A stretch of 64,000 bases of DNA from DASRJG01 sp032124015 (GCA_032124015.1 JAQBEH010000121.1:24605-88604), one strand, 5' to 3'; positions 46,496 through 55,116 are shown, numbered from the stretch's first letter. Made by a program: numbers and translations. Notes: generated by a model from the letters alone, not told the origin.

Positions 46496-47455
46496 CTAGG
46501 CGTTCGGGTTGAGGCGCGCGAGCTCTTCGAAGATCTCCCGCGAACGCGCGTCGAGTTCCCGCGGAGTGACGAGCTGTACGACCGCGTAGAGGTTCCCGGC
46601 CGGACGTCCCGCGCGCGCCGCCACACCGCGCCCCTTGAGTCGGAAGCGCTGGCCGCCGCGCGTTCCGGCGGGGATCTTGATGGTGGCGTGCCCCTCGAGG
46701 GTCGGAACGTCCACATCGCCGCCGAGCGTTGCCTTGACGACCCCCACCGGCACTTCGCAGACCAGATCGCTGCCCTCGCGCCGGAACATCGGGTGCGGCT
46801 CGACGCGGATCGTGACGAACGCATCCCCCGCCGGGCCGCCGCCGACCCCCTCGTTCCCCTTCCCGGGAATGCGCACACGCTCGCCATCATCGATGCCGGC
46901 CGGGATGCGCGTTTTCACCTTCGTCGTGACGCTGACGCGACCGGCACCGCCGCACGCGCGGCAGGGTCCGCCGTTCGCGAGCCGCCCGCGTCCGCCGCAG
47001 TGCGAACAAGCAACGGCGCGCGGGATCCCGACCTCGACCGTCGTCCCGTGCATTGCGTCGCCGAAGGGAAGGCGCATCTCGAGCGTGAGGTCTTCGCCCC
47101 GCGCCGCGCGGCGAGACGCCCCGCGCCGACGGCCTCCGCCGCCGAACATCTCGAAGATGTCGGACAGGTTGCCGAGGCCGAGATCCTCAAAGTCGATCGT
47201 CGTGCCTTGGAACGGATTGAACCCCGGTTCGAACGCTTCGTGACCACCGCGATCGTACTTGGCTCGTTTTTCGGGGTCCGAGAGCACCGCGAACGCGCCC
47301 GACACTTCTTTGAATTTCTCTTCCGCGCTCTTGTCGCCGGGGTTGACGTCCGGGTGGAACTTGCGAGCCTGCTTGCGGTAGGCGGCCTTGAGGTCCTTCT
47401 CGGTCGCCGAACGAGGCACACCGAGAATCTCATAGTAGTCCTTCTTCTTGGTCAC
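46496..47455 (-). CDS. DnaJ/CbpA-like co-chaperone with half zinc finger
   Basis: The protein has 319 residues from a GTG at 47455. The J domain is intact: DYYEILGVPRSATEKDLKAAYR and the HPD in FHPDVNPGDKS. A Gly/Arg-rich linker follows (FGGGGRRRGASRR). Full DnaJ has four CXXCXGXG repeats; here only two are present, CSHCGGRG and CRACGGAG (about 148-170), enough for a single zinc centre. Two beta-sandwich client domains follow (VKTRIPAGIDDGERVRIPGKG, IKIPAGTRGGQRFRLKGRG). It stimulates DnaK and binds clients. AAGGTG precedes the start, overlapping a TAAGGT box. Confidence 0.9.
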   Translation of the reverse strand: MTKKKDYYEILGVPRSATEKDLKAAYRKQARKFHPDVNPGDKSAEEKFKEVSGAFAVLSDPEKRAKYDRGGHEAFEPGFNPFQGTTIDFEDLGLGNLSDIFEMFGGGGRRRGASRRAARGEDLTLEMRLPFGDAMHGTTVEVGIPRAVACSHCGGRGRLANGGPCRACGGAGRVSVTTKVKTRIPAGIDDGERVRIPGKGNEGVGGGPAGDAFVTIRVEPHPMFRREGSDLVCEVPVGVVKATLGGDVDVPTLEGHATIKIPAGTRGGQRFRLKGRGVAARAGRPAGNLYAVVQLVTPRELDARSREIFEELARLNPNA

Positions 47456-47504
47456 TTCCGCACCTTAGGATTGGCCTCATGAGGTGTCAAGCGCCGCCGC
47501 AAGC

Positions 47505-47510
47505 TAGAAT
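47505..47510 (+). promoter_or_regulatory. -10-like box before the secreted protein at 47517
   Basis: TAGAAT is separated from the ATG by 6 nt (CAGCGC), and there is no Shine-Dalgarno sequence. If used, transcription would start at the ATG. Confidence 0.4.
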
Positions 47511-47516
47511 CAGCGC

Positions 47517-48455
47517 ATGAGCTTCGCACCAGCCGCCCTCGCCATCGCACTTGCCGTACTGCTCCCGCCGCCGGTTCCGCCGGATTCCGGCCACTCGCAG
47601 CTCCCCCAGCGGCCGCCGAGCACCGAACCGGAGCCGAGCGACAAGAACGCCCCCCCGGATCCGGCGTACATGTCGCTCCTTTCGGACGACGGCTCGCCGT
47701 GGGGCATCACGCCGGAACTCGCCTCGCAACTCGCCGGCGTCGCCACGAAGTACCTCGAATACGCGGTGAAGTTCACGTGCACCGAGACCGTGCGCAAGGC
47801 CAAGCTCGAAGACGGTGAAGCGAAGAAAGAAACATCCAGAACGTACGGCTATCTCCTCGAGCGCGGCGACGGGCAGGCGATTGCCGAGTTCCGCCAGAAG
47901 ATGAAGTCCGACGGGACCGTCACAACGACCGAGGTCAACGACGCGGAGGCATTTCCCCCGGCCTACGCGTGGGTGTTCCTCTTCAGCCAGGCGAACCAGC
48001 CTTACTTCGCCTACCGCGAGCGCGGCGACCGCTTCGAGGGGTACGACTGGGTGCGCATTTTTGAATTCAAGGGTGCGATCCCCTACACGGACGGCCGGGA
48101 CATCCGCCAGTGGGACGGCGTCGTTCTCGTGGACGCGACGACCCTGACCCCGGTCGAGATTCGCGCCGAGCCCAGCCACCAGCAAGAGCGTCTCAAGCTT
48201 CTTTTTGCGCGCTGGTCTCAGTCGTTCAACATCGTGGGAGGCCGCGTCGGCCCGAAGCCGATCGGATTCTCGGGCCGGGTGTTGTTCCAAACGCGCCGCG
48301 ACCGGCTCTCCTTCCCGACGCAGCTTCGCTACTCGTCGTTCCGCGCCATCACATCCAAGTCCACGGAGCCGACCTCGGCATCGACGCGAGAGTACGCGTC
48401 GTACCACTTCTTCGAGACGGGAACCAACGAGCGCGTGTTGGACAAGGCGCCCTGA
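47517..48455 (+). CDS. Secreted protein of unknown function
   Basis: The protein has 312 residues. A short signal peptide (MSFAPAALAIALAVLLPPP) is followed by a Pro/Ser/Asp-rich linker to about residue 50. The folded part (about 60-305) is beta-rich, with YLEYAVKFTCTETVRKAKLEDG, EFRQKMKSDGTVTTTEV, EGYDWVRIFEFKGAIPY, VDATTLTPVEIRAEPSHQ and YSSFRAITSKS. It resembles LolA-like or outer-membrane-associated proteins common in Acidobacteriota, but I do not recognise a named family. It is monocistronic, divergent from the DnaJ gene and convergent with the SurA-like gene. Confidence 0.75.
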   Translation: MSFAPAALAIALAVLLPPPVPPDSGHSQLPQRPPSTEPEPSDKNAPPDPAYMSLLSDDGSPWGITPELASQLAGVATKYLEYAVKFTCTETVRKAKLEDGEAKKETSRTYGYLLERGDGQAIAEFRQKMKSDGTVTTTEVNDAEAFPPAYAWVFLFSQANQPYFAYRERGDRFEGYDWVRIFEFKGAIPYTDGRDIRQWDGVVLVDATTLTPVEIRAEPSHQQERLKLLFARWSQSFNIVGGRVGPKPIGFSGRVLFQTRRDRLSFPTQLRYSSFRAITSKSTEPTSASTREYASYHFFETGTNERVLDKAP

Positions 48456-48468
48456 CGCGAGCTGGGCG

Positions 48469-49629
48469 CTAGGGCTTTCCGGCGATCGCCGAGGCCGGGG
48501 CCGATTGCGGCATCGCGAACGCGGGGTCAAGAACGGCGATCGTTGCGGCGGCGGCCAGCTCACGGATCTTGGCCTTCATCGCGTCCTGCTCCATCACGCG
48601 ACCCAGATCGAGCATCAGCGCGTCTTTGACCTCTTCGTAGGTCCGCGTCGACTCAGGCTTCTTCTCCAAGATCTTCATCACGTTGAAGCCCTTCGGCGTC
48701 TCGAACAGCGGCGTGACCTCTCCCGGTTTCCCGGCGAAGGCCACCTCCTCGAATTTCGGGAACATCACCCCTCGCGGGAAAAACCCGATGTCGCCGCCAC
48801 GGGCCGCGGTGGGGTCTTGCGAGTACTGCTTCGCAAGCGCCGTGAAGTCTTCGCCGGCGGCGGCGCGCTTGACTGCCTCTTCGGCGCGCTTTTTCGCTTC
48901 GAGCCTCACGGAATCAGGGTCTTTTTCGGCGGCCTTCACGAGGATGTACTGCACGTGGACCTGCTCGGGGACGTTGAACATTCCCTTGGAGACATTCGCG
49001 TCGTAGAACTTCTTCGCCTGCTCTTCGCTGACGCCCTTGCCGGCCAAGAGCTCTTTCCCATACGCGTCGGTTTGGATGTTCCGCGTGACCTCCTGCCGAA
49101 CCTCGACCTCGGTGAGCCCGGATTCCACGAGAAATTTCTTGTAAGTCGCTTCGGAACCGACACGCGCCTTGAGTTGCTTCACCGCCGCGTCGACCTCTGC
49201 GGCGGAAGCGGTGATGCCCTTGGCCAGAGCCGCCTGGTAAAGCAACTCGTCGGCGATGACGACCTCCAGGCTCTGGGCTCTTAGGGCCTGGTCGTCGTTG
49301 GGGTCCAACACGCGCCCGCGTTGCTGGAGCATCTGTTGGTTCATCCGGTACACGGAGTAAACCTTCTCCGCCAAAATCGGCTTCCCGTTGACGGTAGCGA
49401 CGGGCTTTTGCGCATCGACGCCCGGAGGGACCGGGCTTGGTGGCGGAACCCTCGTAACGGGGACGGATGTTGGCACCGAAGGTGCCGGTGCCGCCGCGGC
49501 AACGGCCGCGGGCGGGGCCGCCGGAACCGGAGTCAAAGTACCGTCGTCCTTCGAGCGACCGCATCCCGCCAAGGCGAGGAGTGCGAAAGCAGCCGCCGTC
49601 AACGAGCGCAAAGGCCTCCGATCAGCCAT
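48469..49629 (-). CDS. SurA/PrsA-like peptidyl-prolyl isomerase lipoprotein
   Basis: The protein has 386 residues. The signal sequence ends in LLALAGC, a lipobox. A Pro/Ala/Val-rich linker (about 28-75) leads to a SurA-like helical N-domain (VATVNGKPILAEKVYSVYRMN, VVIADELLYQAALAKGI) and a parvulin domain (about 220-325) with VHVQYILVKAA, AKQYSQDPTAARGGDIGFFPRG and FNVMKILEKKP. It should assist folding of exported proteins. GGGGAGAAACG precedes the ATG. It is transcribed divergently from the Smr gene. Confidence 0.9.
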   Translation of the reverse strand: MADRRPLRSLTAAAFALLALAGCGRSKDDGTLTPVPAAPPAAVAAAAPAPSVPTSVPVTRVPPPSPVPPGVDAQKPVATVNGKPILAEKVYSVYRMNQQMLQQRGRVLDPNDDQALRAQSLEVVIADELLYQAALAKGITASAAEVDAAVKQLKARVGSEATYKKFLVESGLTEVEVRQEVTRNIQTDAYGKELLAGKGVSEEQAKKFYDANVSKGMFNVPEQVHVQYILVKAAEKDPDSVRLEAKKRAEEAVKRAAAGEDFTALAKQYSQDPTAARGGDIGFFPRGVMFPKFEEVAFAGKPGEVTPLFETPKGFNVMKILEKKPESTRTYEEVKDALMLDLGRVMEQDAMKAKIRELAAAATIAVLDPAFAMPQSAPASAIAGKP

Positions 49630-49709
49630 CGTTTCTCCCCCGCCCGAGGGACGTCGTCCCTACAGGCGCTTGCCAAAGGGGCATTCTAGCAGTGCGTGCG
49701 GCGGTGTTC

Positions 49710-50012
49710 ATGGGGGCCCGAATGGACGACGACATTCAAGACGACATTCAAGACGATGTCACCCTGCCGATCGAGGACGCTATCGACCTGCACGCGTTCG
49801 CGCCCCGCGACGTGTCGGACGTCGTGATCTCCTACCTCGAGGCGGCGCACGAGTCGGGGTTTCGCGAGGTGCGCATCATCCACGGCCGCGGCATCGGTGC
49901 ACAGCGCGAAACGGTGCGTGCGCTCCTCGCGCGCCATCCCCACGTCGCATCATTCGCCGATGCGCCCCCGGACCGCGGCGGATGGGGGGCGACGATCGTC
50001 ATCCTGAAATAG
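49710..50012 (+). CDS. Smr-domain protein
   Basis: The protein has 100 residues, a stand-alone Smr domain. DLHAFAPRDVSDVVISYLEAAHESGFREVRIIHGRGIG contains the DLHXF and HGRG motifs, and the end GGWGATIVILK is typical. Smr domains nick or bind nucleic acids. A 12-nt tandem duplication near the start encodes DDIQDDIQDD. A second in-frame ATG at 49722 is a possible start; neither has a strong ribosome site. The palindromic element lies 12 nt after its stop. Confidence 0.85.
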   Translation: MGARMDDDIQDDIQDDVTLPIEDAIDLHAFAPRDVSDVVISYLEAAHESGFREVRIIHGRGIGAQRETVRALLARHPHVASFADAPPDRGGWGATIVILK

Positions 50013-50023
50013 ATGGACCGGCG

Positions 50024-50106
50024 CGGGATCAGGGGACACTTCTCTTTTTCGCACAAAGCGGTATCCGGGGAGCTTTGAAGAAAAAGGGAAGTGTCCCCTG
50101 ATCCCG
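50024..50106. repeat. 83-nt palindromic repeat element, copy 2
   Basis: Outer arms 50024-50042 and 50088-50106 are perfectly complementary over 19 nt and contain AGGGGACACTTC. The inner arms continue with few mismatches to CAAAG-CGGTATCCGGGGAG-CTTTG. That inner core differs by one base from the reverse complement of the core at 38308-38395, while the outer arms differ but keep internal complementarity. Confidence 0.85.
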
Positions 50107-50154
50107 GGCCGATCCCCGTTTGACCGCGGAGCCACTCGCGCGGAGAATGCTCGT

Positions 50155-50448
50155 ATGAGCGGAAAGGTCCAGGTCGATTGCCCGTGCTGCAAGACGAAGC
50201 TCGTCGTCGATGCGGCGACGGGGACGATTCTGTCGGAGGAGCGCCCGAAGGCCGATCCATCAGCGACATTCGAGCAGGCCATGACCGACGTGAAATCCGG
50301 GCCCGCGCGACGGGAGGACGCCTTCTCGAAAGCGTTCGATCGCACGAAGAACCTGGACGATCTGCTTCAGAAGAAGTTCGAGGAAGCCCGCCGGAAAGCC
50401 GCGTCCGACCCCACCGTGAAGCCCAAGAATCCTCTGGATTTCGACTAA
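50155..50448 (+). CDS. Small protein with N-terminal CXCC motif
   Basis: The protein has 97 residues. The N-terminus VDCPCCKTKLVVDAATG has three cysteines like one half of a zinc ribbon. The rest is charged and helical (SKAFDRTKNLDDLLQKKFEEARRKAA) and ends PKNPLDFD. Similar short proteins with a CPXC-like start occur widely as hypotheticals. It precedes the carboxypeptidase gene by 80 nt. Function unknown. Confidence 0.7.
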   Translation: MSGKVQVDCPCCKTKLVVDAATGTILSEERPKADPSATFEQAMTDVKSGPARREDAFSKAFDRTKNLDDLLQKKFEEARRKAASDPTVKPKNPLDFD

Positions 50449-50528
50449 TAGCGGCGTTTTCGGTTGACCCACGCCCACGGCGCGCACTACGTTTGGAAGG
50501 CCTCATCGCGTTGCCCCGGAGACTGCCT

Positions 50529-51851
50529 GTGACGTCACGATCCCTACTCGCCTTCGTTGCCGCCGCATTGTTCCTCGTCGCCCCCGCACAAGCCGCCGCC
50601 AAGAACGCGCGTCCTCGCAGTTCGCGGAAGCCCGCGCGTCCGCCGGCGCTGGTTTGGTACGTCGAGACCGTGGATGGCCAAGTCCTCGATGCGCGCAGCG
50701 CGGACCTCGCCATCAACCCCGCATCGGTGGTGAAGATCGCGACCTCGTGGTGGGCGCTGGAAACGCTGGGGCCCGACCACCGTTTCACGACGCGCTTTTC
50801 CGCGCGCGGCACGCTCGACCCGGCGCGTGGTCTTCTCAAGGGGGACCTCGTCGTCCACGGCGCGGGCGATCCGGACTTCCAGGCCGAAAGCGCGTTCCTC
50901 GTCGCGCAGGCGTTGAACCGTATGGGCATCCGCAAGGTGACCGGCTCGGTGATCGTCGATGGGACGTTCTGGATGGGTTGGGAGAACGGCTCTCAGGGAA
51001 GGAACCCGGACCCCGTGAAGCGCGGCACGCTGATGGCCACGCGGTTGCGACAGGCCCTCGATGCGAGGCGGTGGAACCACGTGATCCGGCAAGCGTGGTA
51101 CGCCTGCGCCGCCGAGCACGGCACTCCGCGCTCCCCGCTCCCGTCGGTCGAGATCGTAGGCGGCGCGCGCTTCGAAAAATCGCCGCGAGGCGTCGAAACG
51201 GTCCTCTTCGAGCACCGGTCGAAGCCTCTGGCCGAGACGCTCCGCCGCTTCAACGCCTATTCGAACAACGACATCGAACGCGTCGCCGCCTCGATCGGAA
51301 CGACGAGCGAACTCTCGGTGCTCCTGGCCGATCGCCTCGTAACGGGGACGGTCCCGGTGCACATCCAGACCGCTTCGGGGCTGGGCGAAAACAGGCTCAC
51401 GCCACGCCAGATCGTGGCGATGCTGCGCGGCTTCCGATCGGCGGCGGCAAGCCTCGGCATCGAGATCGAGCACTTGCTTCCCGTTGCCGGATGCGACCCC
51501 GGAACGGTGAGCGCCGCGTTCCCCCGTCTCTCCTCACCACCGTTTGCGACGGCCCTCGTTGCGAAAACCGGCACGCTCACCTCGACCGACGGCGGGATCA
51601 CGGTCCTCGCGGGATTCCTCAACACCGCGCAGGGTGAAGTCGTCTTCTGTGTTGCGGCCCCCCACGCGGCCGGCCGCATCCGCCTTGCGCGTCACGCCGA
51701 GGAATCGTTCATCGTCGACCTGCTCGACCGTCGCGGCGGCCCCGCGCCGCGCACCTGCGCCCCGCCCCTCGCATCGCCGGACGGAGACGCCACCATCGTG
51801 ACGTTGCAGGTCGCCTCGACGGGCCCGGCGGGAGCCGCGTCGCAGCGCTAG
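50529..51851 (+). CDS. dacB: D-alanyl-D-alanine carboxypeptidase, PBP4 (DacB) type
   Basis: The protein has 440 residues from a GTG with GGAG about 8 nt upstream. The signal peptide ends LVAPAQAAA. The three penicillin-binding motifs are SVVK in NPASVVKIATSW (about 74-77), SNN in FNAYSNNDIERVA and KTG in VAKTGTLTSTDGG (about 345). The large insert between the first and second motifs is typical of the S13 family. It trims cell-wall peptides in the periplasm. The two cysteines in the insert and C-terminal region (WYACAAE, CAPPLA) may not be paired. Confidence 0.92.
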   Translation: MTSRSLLAFVAAALFLVAPAQAAAKNARPRSSRKPARPPALVWYVETVDGQVLDARSADLAINPASVVKIATSWWALETLGPDHRFTTRFSARGTLDPARGLLKGDLVVHGAGDPDFQAESAFLVAQALNRMGIRKVTGSVIVDGTFWMGWENGSQGRNPDPVKRGTLMATRLRQALDARRWNHVIRQAWYACAAEHGTPRSPLPSVEIVGGARFEKSPRGVETVLFEHRSKPLAETLRRFNAYSNNDIERVAASIGTTSELSVLLADRLVTGTVPVHIQTASGLGENRLTPRQIVAMLRGFRSAAASLGIEIEHLLPVAGCDPGTVSAAFPRLSSPPFATALVAKTGTLTSTDGGITVLAGFLNTAQGEVVFCVAAPHAAGRIRLARHAEESFIVDLLDRRGGPAPRTCAPPLASPDGDATIVTLQVASTGPAGAASQR

Positions 51852-51868
51852 CGGCTCGCCGTCCCCGT

Positions 51869-51897
51869 TTGACAGGTGCTCCCACGGTCGCCACAAT
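51869..51897 (+). promoter_or_regulatory. Strong sigma70-like promoter
   Basis: TTGACA (51869-51874) and CACAAT (51892-51897) are separated by exactly 17 nt. It lies about 110 nt upstream of the outer-membrane protein ATG (52008). Confidence 0.65.
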
Positions 51898-52007
51898 GCT
51901 GCTGTCTCGCGGGATCGACGCTGAGGCGCCACGAACGGACCCGCGGCCCCGCGGCCGCACCCAACGGAATTTTCACGCATCGGCTTGAATCGATGAAAGG
52001 ACCTTGC

Positions 52008-52880
52008 ATGAGTGTGCTGAGCCGCCTTCGTCCCATCCTCCTCCTCGCTGCAATAGTGGCGGGAGTTCCTGCCGTATTCGGCGCCGATGCTGCGCCCGCC
52101 CCGGCGAACCCCGCCACCCCCGCGGCTTCATTCAACATCACGGATCGTCTCTTCCTCTCGTTCGCACAAGACGCCGCCCTGGTCAAGTCGCAGTGGTGGG
52201 AAGCTCAGATCGCCTATGCCGACTCCAGCGCAGGCACGCCCGTCGACTCTCTGATCCTACGTGGCGTCGTCGCGTTCCGGCCCGTCAAGACTCTCGAGTT
52301 GGGAGGCAACTTCGGCTTTGGAACGACGGACGCGGGCCGCTCCGGCGAGCCGGACGGGTCCGGAGCGACCGATCTCCAGGTCTACGCCAAATGGGTGTTC
52401 CCGGACGGCGCGCCCAACACCGACTTCTCGGCAGGCACAATCTTCACGATCCCGACCGGAGACGACCACGCGGGACTCGGTTTCGATTCGTTCGCCTGGG
52501 AGCTGTTCGGGAGCGTGCGATACCGGCTCGGAAAGGCCGTCATCTTCGGAGGCCACTTCGGGATCATCCTCAACGACGACGGCGCCTTCCAGGACCACCC
52601 TCTCAGCGGGCGAACTTCCTACGATTTGGCTTTCTCCGCGGTGTTCCCTTTGGCGAACCAGGTCTCGATCGTCACCGAGGTGGTCTCCCAAACCGCCCGC
52701 TTTGACAAGACCAATCCCAGCCCCTACAGGGCGATCGGCACCAACACGGCGACCCAGGTCCTCGGGGGTGTCAATTGGAGGGCGTTTGACCGCAGCATGT
52801 TCCGAGCCTCCATCGGGTTCGGCTTGACCGACGGCGCCCCGGACTTCAGCACCCTCGTGAGCTACGTCTACTCCTTTTGA
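52008..52880 (+). CDS. Outer-membrane beta-barrel protein
   Basis: The protein has 290 residues; AAAGGA is 7 nt before the ATG at 52008, and an in-frame ATG at 51993 is less likely. The signal peptide ends VPAVFGADA. Strands alternate (LELGGNFGFGTTD, DLQVYAKWVFPDG, AVIFGGHFGIILNDDG, VSIVTEVVSQTARFD) and the chain ends VSYVYSF, the terminal Phe signature. It resembles the MetA-pathway/phenol-type or transporter-like barrels, with no named substrate. It shares a TGATG overlap with the glycosyltransferase-like gene. Confidence 0.8.
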   Translation: MSVLSRLRPILLLAAIVAGVPAVFGADAAPAPANPATPAASFNITDRLFLSFAQDAALVKSQWWEAQIAYADSSAGTPVDSLILRGVVAFRPVKTLELGGNFGFGTTDAGRSGEPDGSGATDLQVYAKWVFPDGAPNTDFSAGTIFTIPTGDDHAGLGFDSFAWELFGSVRYRLGKAVIFGGHFGIILNDDGAFQDHPLSGRTSYDLAFSAVFPLANQVSIVTEVVSQTARFDKTNPSPYRAIGTNTATQVLGGVNWRAFDRSMFRASIGFGLTDGAPDFSTLVSYVYSF

Positions 52881-54424
52881 TGGCGGGGAGGACGTCGCTG
52901 CGGTGGCCGCTCCTTTGCGCGCTCATCGCCGTCCTCGTCCACTGGCGCGCTTCCGGCAATGAATTCGCTCTCGACGATGTACGACTCGTCGAGAGCAACC
53001 CCGCCATCGATTCGCTCGCGCACCTTCCCCGACTGTTCGTCGAGCCCTACTGGAACATCGCCGGCGAGAACTACGGTCTCTACCGCCCGCTGACCGTCGC
53101 CTCCTTCGCGGTCAATCGCGCGATCCTCGGCGCCGGTCCGTTCGGCTTCCACCTCCTCAACGTTTTCCTCCACGCGGCCGTCGCCGCGCTCGTCTGGCTG
53201 GCCCTGAAACGGGCCGGAACCCACTACGGCACGGCGCTTTTCGGCGGCTGCCTGTTCGCGGTCCTTCCCATTCACACGGAGGCCGTCGCCAACATCGCCG
53301 GCCGCGCCGAGCTTCTTGCGGCACTGTTCGTGCTCGCGGCGTGGATCGCGCACCGACGCGCGAACGAGGCGGAGCTGGCTGCGGGACGCTGGCAAATCGG
53401 CGCCGCGGCGTTTTACCTCGCGGCCATCCTCTCCAAGGAGAGCGCGATCCTCGCGCCGCTCTTGTTCTTCGCGGATGACCTCTTGCGCGGGCGGGAAGCC
53501 GCCCCTCGACGGGGGAGGCTCCTTATCGGGTACGCGACGGCCTGCGCCGTCATGCTCGCGCTGCGCGGGTTCGCGCTGGGCGTTCACCAGTCCGCAGCGG
53601 CCACGATTCCGCTCGACAACCCCGCGGCGGCCGCCGGCTTCTGGCCACGCGTGCTGACCGCGGTGTGGGTGCAATTGAAGTACGCGCTGTTATGCGTGGC
53701 GCCGGGGCAGCTCGTGTCGGACTATTCGTTTGACGCGATTCCCGTTGCGCATTCGTTCGCCGATCCGAGGGTCCTCGGAGGTTTCGCGTTCCTTGCGGCG
53801 CTCGTCGCGGCCGCCGTGTGGGGATTCAGACACTCCCGTCCGGTGGCGTTGGCCGTCATCGTCTGGGTCGTGTTTTTCCTCCCCTCGGCCAATCTGCTGT
53901 TCCCGACCGGAACGATCATGGCCGAACGTCTCTCTTACCTGCCGTCGCTCGGAGTGTGTCTGCTCATCGGCCACTTCGGCGCCGCCTTGGCCGCTCGCCA
54001 GGAGCCGCCAGGCGGAGGGCGAGCGCGCCGGATCGTCGTCGTGACTTTCGCCGTCGCCCTGGTTTCCGGGTTCGCGGTGCGCACCTGGGCGCGCATTCCC
54101 GACTGGAAGAACAACCTGACCTTGGCGATTGCCGACGTCGCGACCATGCCGCGTTCGGCGAAACTTCAAGCCGGAGCGGGGATGTTCCTGGCGGAAGCTG
54201 GGCGCGGCGAAGAGGCGGAGGATCACCTACGCCGCGCGGTTGCGATCTACCCGGAGTACGCCCAGATGCACTACAACTTGGCGGTGCTGCTGGCGCGCCG
54301 GGGTGCCCGGGACGAGGCGGCGGAGCACCTTCGCCTGGCCATCGAACTCGCGCCGGGCAATCCCATGCCGCGAAAGCTCCTCGACCAACTCACCCGACAA
54401 GAATGGGGTCAGGTCTCCCCCTGA
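52880..54424 (+). CDS. TMTC-like GT-C membrane protein with C-terminal TPRs
   Basis: The protein has 514 residues with about 10 transmembrane helices. The first luminal/periplasmic loop has ALDDVRLVESNPAI, the DD motif of GT-C glycosyltransferases, followed by NYGLYRPLTVASFAVNRAILG, GFHLLNVFLHAAVAALVWL and LPIHTEAVANIAGRAELLAALF. These match animal TMTC O-mannosyltransferases (DUF1736). Two to three TPRs end the chain (about 420-505). Acceptor and sugar donor are unknown; protein O-mannosylation is inferred from homology. Its last codons lie in a palindrome shared with the convergent HAD gene. Confidence 0.82.
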   Translation: MAGRTSLRWPLLCALIAVLVHWRASGNEFALDDVRLVESNPAIDSLAHLPRLFVEPYWNIAGENYGLYRPLTVASFAVNRAILGAGPFGFHLLNVFLHAAVAALVWLALKRAGTHYGTALFGGCLFAVLPIHTEAVANIAGRAELLAALFVLAAWIAHRRANEAELAAGRWQIGAAAFYLAAILSKESAILAPLLFFADDLLRGREAAPRRGRLLIGYATACAVMLALRGFALGVHQSAAATIPLDNPAAAAGFWPRVLTAVWVQLKYALLCVAPGQLVSDYSFDAIPVAHSFADPRVLGGFAFLAALVAAAVWGFRHSRPVALAVIVWVVFFLPSANLLFPTGTIMAERLSYLPSLGVCLLIGHFGAALAARQEPPGGGRARRIVVVTFAVALVSGFAVRTWARIPDWKNNLTLAIADVATMPRSAKLQAGAGMFLAEAGRGEEAEDHLRRAVAIYPEYAQMHYNLAVLLARRGARDEAAEHLRLAIELAPGNPMPRKLLDQLTRQEWGQVSP

Positions 54425-54432
54425 CCCCATTC
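54401..54432. repeat. Short GC-rich palindrome at a convergent gene end
   Basis: GAATGGGGTCAG (54401-54412) pairs perfectly with CTGACCCCATTC (54421-54432) around an 8-nt loop. It encodes EWGQ near both C-termini of the overlapping convergent genes. It may act as a two-way terminator stem or be an inserted REP-like unit. Confidence 0.8.
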
Positions 54433-55116
54433 GGACGCCATCCAGCCCGGCAACTCCGTGATCGAACGAAGTCGCGGCGCGTCGACGGTCGCGTAGAGGT
54501 CGTGTCGATCGAGGAGCACGGCCGTGAGCCCGGCGGCACGCGCGCCGGCGACATCCACGGCCGGAACGTCGCCGAGGAACATCGCGGTTTCGGGTGCCAC
54601 GTTCATCCGCTCCATGGCAATGTGGAAGATCGCGGGATCGGGCTTTTCCACTCCGACGACGTGTGAGTCCACCACCGTCTCGAAAAGCCCCGCGAACCCT
54701 GCGCCCGCCAGGTCGCGCTCAACGCGTCCCTCGGCATTGCTGACAACGCCGAGACGGTGCCCGGCGTCCTTCAGCACGCGCACGGTCGCAACGGCGCCCT
54801 CGATCGCGACGGTCCACAACCCGACGCGTTGGTGCGCCTCGGCCAGCGTGTCGATGATCTCTTCCGTTCCTTCCGGAGGGGCGCCCACGCGCGTGAGCAG
54901 GATGCGGAAGTAGTCGCGCCACGCCTCGCTCGTGCGCCCGCCCTCGCGCACCCGCCGGTCGATCGCCGTTCGCGCGATCGATTCGCTCGCGGAGAGCTCG
55001 TGAACGGTCGTGGCGACGTGGCGCGCCTCGAGGAGTCGTTTCAAGAAGGCGTAGTCGAGGTCGAGAAGCACGCCGCCGGCGTCGAACAACACGGTCGTGA
55101 CGCGTCGCCCGGTCAT
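54409..55116 (-). CDS. HAD-superfamily hydrolase
   Basis: The protein has 235 residues from the ATG at 55116, overlapping the previous stop (ATGA). The nucleophile motif is VLFDAGGVLLDLDY; the usual DXD is DAG here, as in some HADs. Motif II is VVSNAEGRVERDL, the Lys is in GVEKPDPAIFHIAMER and motif IV is FLGDVPAVDVAGARAAG. A helical cap lies at about 20-90. It is probably a phosphatase for a small metabolite; the substrate cannot be predicted. The C-terminus overlaps the convergent TMTC-like gene by 16 nt. Confidence 0.88.
   Translation of the reverse strand: MTGRRVTTVLFDAGGVLLDLDYAFLKRLLEARHVATTVHELSASESIARTAIDRRVREGGRTSEAWRDYFRILLTRVGAPPEGTEEIIDTLAEAHQRVGLWTVAIEGAVATVRVLKDAGHRLGVVSNAEGRVERDLAGAGFAGLFETVVDSHVVGVEKPDPAIFHIAMERMNVAPETAMFLGDVPAVDVAGARAAGLTAVLLDRHDLYATVDAPRLRSITELPGWMASEWGQGET

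Noticed and set aside
49722..49760. The 12-nt direct repeat at the start of the Smr gene as a mobile or CRISPR-like element
   Set aside because: Only two units, in frame, encoding DDIQ twice; a simple local duplication.
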